Of a stretch of 8,021 nt of DNA, positions 5,416 through 8,021 are shown in pieces. Each line of letters starts with the position of its first letter. The first letter of the stretch is position 1. The notes beneath the pieces were generated by a model. The model was given only the letters and a program-made list of their open reading frames with translations. It was not told the origin of the DNA and did not search any database. Made by a program: the position numbers and the translations under genes. Source of the DNA: Actinobacteria bacterium UBA5182 (GTDB lineage: Bacteria; Actinomycetota; UBA4738); contig DHWM01000126.1 in the NCBI GenBank assembly GCA_002413185.1, positions 15,019-23,039 on the forward strand. Direction: 5' to 3'.

Positions 5416-6207
5416 ATGTCGATCACCGTCCGGGACCTCCGGGCATCCAAGGGGCGCGGCGAACGATTCGCCATGCTCACCGCGTACGACTTCCCCACCG
5501 CTCGCATCCTCGACGAGGCCGGCGTGCCGGTCATCCTGGTGGGCGACTCACTGGCCCAGAACGTCCTGGGCTATGACACCACGCTCCCCGTCACGATGGA
5601 GGAGATGCTCCACCACACCCGGGCGGTAGCCCGGGGCGCCAAGGACGCGTTGATCGTGGCCGACATGCCGTTCCTGTCCTATCAGACCTCCATCGAGGAC
5701 GGGATCAGGAACGCCGGACGTTTCCTGAAGGAAGCCGGTGCGCATGCCGTGAAGCTCGAGGGCCCCATGGTCGAGCTCGCGGCCACCCTCGTCGAACGGG
5801 GCGTTCCCGTCATGGGGCACCTCGGCCTAACCCCCCAGTCGGTGCACGCGATGGGCGGGTATCGCGTGCAGGGTCGTTCGGAGGAGGACGCCCGCCGGCT
5901 CCTCGACCAGAGCCACGCGCTGGACAAAGCAGGCATCTTCTCGCTGGTGCTCGAAGGCGTCCCGACCACCCTGGCCCAGCGCATCACCGAGGCCGTGTCC
6001 GCCCCCACGATCGGGATCGGAGCTGGCCCGCACTGCGACGCCCAGGTGCTGGTCCTGACCGATCTGCTCGGTCTCGGGTTCGGCGCCTATCCGAAGTTCG
6101 CCAAGCCCTACGCGGACCTCCGATCGACGATCACCGAGGCCGTCACCGCGTTCAAAGAGGACGTCGAAGCAGGTCTGTTCCCCGACGACGCACACTCGTA
6201 CCATTGA
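5416..6207 (+). CDS. panB: 3-methyl-2-oxobutanoate hydroxymethyltransferase
   Basis: PanB transfers a hydroxymethyl group from 5,10-methylene-tetrahydrofolate to 2-oxoisovalerate, giving ketopantoate, the first committed step to pantothenate and coenzyme A. The 263-aa length is standard. The barrel's metal and active-site residues are present: D44 in VGDSLA, D83 in ADMPFLSY, K113 in KLEGP, the MGHLGLTPQ loop (133-141), and the likely catalytic base E180 in LEGVP. The later motif reads IGIGAGPHCDAQVLV where most relatives have DGQ. The ATG at 5416 was chosen over an in-frame ATG at 5386 because it has a Shine-Dalgarno (GAAGGAGG, 5399-5406) and begins right at the conserved region. The other pantothenate genes panC and panD are not in the window; the following genes encode an aldehyde dehydrogenase pair. 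Confidence 0.97.
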   Translation: MSITVRDLRASKGRGERFAMLTAYDFPTARILDEAGVPVILVGDSLAQNVLGYDTTLPVTMEEMLHHTRAVARGAKDALIVADMPFLSYQTSIEDGIRNAGRFLKEAGAHAVKLEGPMVELAATLVERGVPVMGHLGLTPQSVHAMGGYRVQGRSEEDARRLLDQSHALDKAGIFSLVLEGVPTTLAQRITEAVSAPTIGIGAGPHCDAQVLVLTDLLGLGFGAYPKFAKPYADLRSTITEAVTAFKEDVEAGLFPDDAHSYH

Positions 6208-6214
6208 GAGGCTG

Positions 6215-7717
6215 ATGCGCCACTACCAGCTCTTCATCGACGGCGAGTTCACCGACGCCGCCTCCGGCCAGACCTTCGAGAGCCGCAACCCCTCCGACGG
6301 CAACGTCATCGCCACGGTGGCAAAGGGTGGACGCGAAGACGTCGCTCGAGCGATCACCGCCGCCAGGCGAGCCTTCGACGAGGGCCCCTGGCCCTCGATG
6401 ACGCCGGCAGAGCGGTCCGCCATCCTGCTGCGCCTGGCCGCAATCCTGCAGGAGCGCCAGGGTGAGCTCTCCGAGCTCGAAGCCGAAGACGCCGGCCACA
6501 CGCTTCGTCTGGCCAACCTGTTCACCGTGCCTCTGGCCGTCAACCATCTGCAGTTCCTGGCCGAGGAGGCCGGCCGGCTCGAGTACACCGAATCGATCGC
6601 CCAGCGAGCCCCGTTCCCCGCCCCCGCCTGGAACTTCGTCCAGCGCGAGCCCTATGGCGTGTGCGCCGGGATCATCCCATGGAACTTCCCGCTGATCATG
6701 GCAGTATGGAAGGCCGCGCCCGCCCTCGCCACCGGCAACACGATGGTTCTGAAGCCTTCCCCGTACACGCCGGCCACGGCCACCGAGTTCGTCGCGGCCG
6801 CCGGGGAAGCCGGCGTGCCGAAGGGCGTCCTGAACGTCGTCCATGGAACCGGTCCTATCGCAGGCGAGGCGCTGGTCACGGACGCTCGGGTGGACAAGGT
6901 GGCCTTCACCGGGTCGACGGCGGTGGGCAAGCGGATCATGCAGCTCGCCTCCGAAACGCTCAAGAAGGTCACGCTGGAGCTGGGCGGCAAGGGCCCCACG
7001 ATCCTCCTCGACGACGCCGACCTCGACATCGCGGTCCCCGGGGCCCTGTGGGCCACCTACCTCCATGGGGGACAGATGTGCGAGTCGGGAACGAGGTGCT
7101 TCGTCCCCGCCGGTCTCTACGACGAGGTAGTGGCGCGATTGGTGGAGAGCTCCGAAGGCCTCACCGTTGGGAGCGCCATGGACTTCGCCAGCGACATCGG
7201 ACCGCTCGTCGATCATCGTCAGGTGGACACCGTGAAGCGCTACGTCCAGATCGGCCAGGATGAAGGCGCGAAGCTCCTCACCGGCGGCGACGTGCCTACG
7301 GGCGTCCCCCAGGGCGGCTATTACTTCGCGCCCACCATCTTCGGTGGCGTCGAAAACTCCATGCGCATCGCTCAGGAGGAGATCTTCGGCCCGGTGCTCT
7401 CGGTCATCAGGTACGAGTCCGTCGAGGAAGCCATCCGCCTGGCGAACGACACCATCTACGGCCTGGCGGGCTCCGTGTGGTCGAGGGACATCCCCCGGGC
7501 GCTCGAGGTCGCGAAGCGGATCAAGAACGGCACGGTGTGGATCAACGACCACCACCTCCTGAGCGCGGCGGCTCCTCACGGCGGCTACAAGCAGTCGGGA
7601 CTGGGGCGCGAGCTCGGCCGGTGGGGGCTCGAGGAGTACCTCCAAGTCAAGCACATCCACGTGGACCAGACCCCGACCAAGGACCAGAAGTTCTGGTACC
7701 AGGTCATCGGGCTGTAG
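6215..7717 (+). CDS. NAD(P)-dependent aldehyde dehydrogenase
   Basis: This 500-aa member of the aldehyde dehydrogenase superfamily oxidises an aldehyde to the carboxylate using NAD+ or NADP+. Key residues are N157 in PWNFP, K180 in the cofactor-binding LKPSP, the Rossmann loop FTGSTAVG (231-238), the general base E255 in LELGGKGP, the nucleophile C289 in GGQMCESGTR, and E389 in EEIFGP. Length and spacing are normal and nothing looks broken. The ATG follows the panB stop by 7 nt, with GAGAGG as a close ribosome-binding site, so it is very likely co-transcribed with panB. The immediately following DUF779 gene is a known partner of aldehyde dehydrogenases, including acetaldehyde-type enzymes. 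The substrate cannot be read from sequence; acetaldehyde or another short aldehyde is a guess. Confidence 0.95.
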   Translation: MRHYQLFIDGEFTDAASGQTFESRNPSDGNVIATVAKGGREDVARAITAARRAFDEGPWPSMTPAERSAILLRLAAILQERQGELSELEAEDAGHTLRLANLFTVPLAVNHLQFLAEEAGRLEYTESIAQRAPFPAPAWNFVQREPYGVCAGIIPWNFPLIMAVWKAAPALATGNTMVLKPSPYTPATATEFVAAAGEAGVPKGVLNVVHGTGPIAGEALVTDARVDKVAFTGSTAVGKRIMQLASETLKKVTLELGGKGPTILLDDADLDIAVPGALWATYLHGGQMCESGTRCFVPAGLYDEVVARLVESSEGLTVGSAMDFASDIGPLVDHRQVDTVKRYVQIGQDEGAKLLTGGDVPTGVPQGGYYFAPTIFGGVENSMRIAQEEIFGPVLSVIRYESVEEAIRLANDTIYGLAGSVWSRDIPRALEVAKRIKNGTVWINDHHLLSAAAPHGGYKQSGLGRELGRWGLEEYLQVKHIHVDQTPTKDQKFWYQVIGL

Positions 7718-8021
7718 GTGAAGCTCTCCGCGACGCCGCAGGCCGAGGCGGTGATCCGAAAGGTCGCCGAGAGCGGGCGCGACCATCTCGTCATGGTGCT
7801 CGGCAACGGCTGTTGCGACTCCACCGCTCCGTTCCTGTACGACCGGTTCTATCCGGGCTCCGACGTCGTGACGGTTGGGGGAGTCGCGGATGTCCCGGTG
7901 TTCGCCCAGGGCTGGCTGGCCGGCCTGTACGCTCACGATGACATCCCTGTCGAGATCGACGTGGACGAGGGAATCCCCAACGACTCGTTCTCGGTGGAGA
8001 GCGAGTTCGACTGCCGGTTCA
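7718..8021 (+). CDS. DUF779 family protein, C-terminus cut by window edge
   Basis: This starts with a GTG directly after the aldehyde dehydrogenase stop, with no gap and no good Shine-Dalgarno, so it probably depends on coupled translation. The 101 residues available show an N-terminal helix (ATPQAEAVIRKVAESG), the signature GNGCCDSTAP (29-38) with two adjacent cysteines, a VADVPVFAQGWLAG segment and VEIDVDEGIPNDSFSVES near the end. This order matches DUF779, a family of roughly 110-150 aa often encoded beside aldehyde dehydrogenases. Its biochemical role is not established as far as I know; the paired cysteines suggest metal or redox chemistry, which is inference. Only the last few residues should be missing. 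Confidence 0.88.
   Translation, partial: MKLSATPQAEAVIRKVAESGRDHLVMVLGNGCCDSTAPFLYDRFYPGSDVVTVGGVADVPVFAQGWLAGLYAHDDIPVEIDVDEGIPNDSFSVESEFDCRF

Noticed and set aside
6152..7936. Very long open frame (594 codons) on the minus strand
   Set aside because: It lies opposite panB end, the aldehyde dehydrogenase and DUF779, all with clear conserved motifs. Its translation is low in recognisable motifs and typical of GC-rich antisense frames.

Overview
The window looks like chromosomal DNA from a GC-rich actinobacterium, probably an uncultured or deep-branching one. This rests on the gene order rpsF-ssb-rpsR-rplI-dnaB, typical of Actinobacteria (and shared in part with other phyla), on the strong G/C third-position bias, and on a perfect copy of the actinobacterial LexA/SOS operator (TCGAAC-N4-GTTCGA). 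Nothing points to a phage, plasmid, transposon or CRISPR array.

Layout, left to right. Positions 1-771 (minus) hold a diacylglycerol kinase family lipid kinase whose C-terminus is cut by the window edge. A tRNA-Gly(CCC) with encoded CCA lies on the plus strand at 922-995. From 5163 leftwards the minus strand carries the replication/translation block: rpsF, ssb, rpsR, rplI, then a 224-nt gap, then dnaB, an endonuclease III gene (nth-like) and a 74-aa two-helix membrane protein that overlaps nth by ATGA and converges on the tRNA. On the plus strand, after a divergent intergenic region at 5164-5415, a second operon runs rightwards: panB, an aldehyde dehydrogenase, and a DUF779 gene cut by the right edge. 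The aldehyde dehydrogenase follows panB by 7 nt and the DUF779 gene follows it by 0 nt. No gene-free stretch exceeds 300 bases; the longest are 5164-5415 and 3405-3628.

The functions mix translation (S6, S18, L9, tRNA-Gly), replication and repair (SSB, DnaB, endonuclease III), coenzyme A biosynthesis (PanB) and aldehyde oxidation (ALDH plus DUF779). The most notable signals are regulatory and sit in front of dnaB. One is a perfect SOS-box palindrome at 3539-3554, between rplI and dnaB. The other is a perfect 9-bp inverted repeat at 3406-3435 that buries part of the dnaB Shine-Dalgarno and ends one base from its ATG. Together they suggest that dnaB-nth is a separate, damage-responsive and translationally controlled unit within an otherwise ordinary ribosomal/replication cluster. 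I found no clearly new multi-gene system.
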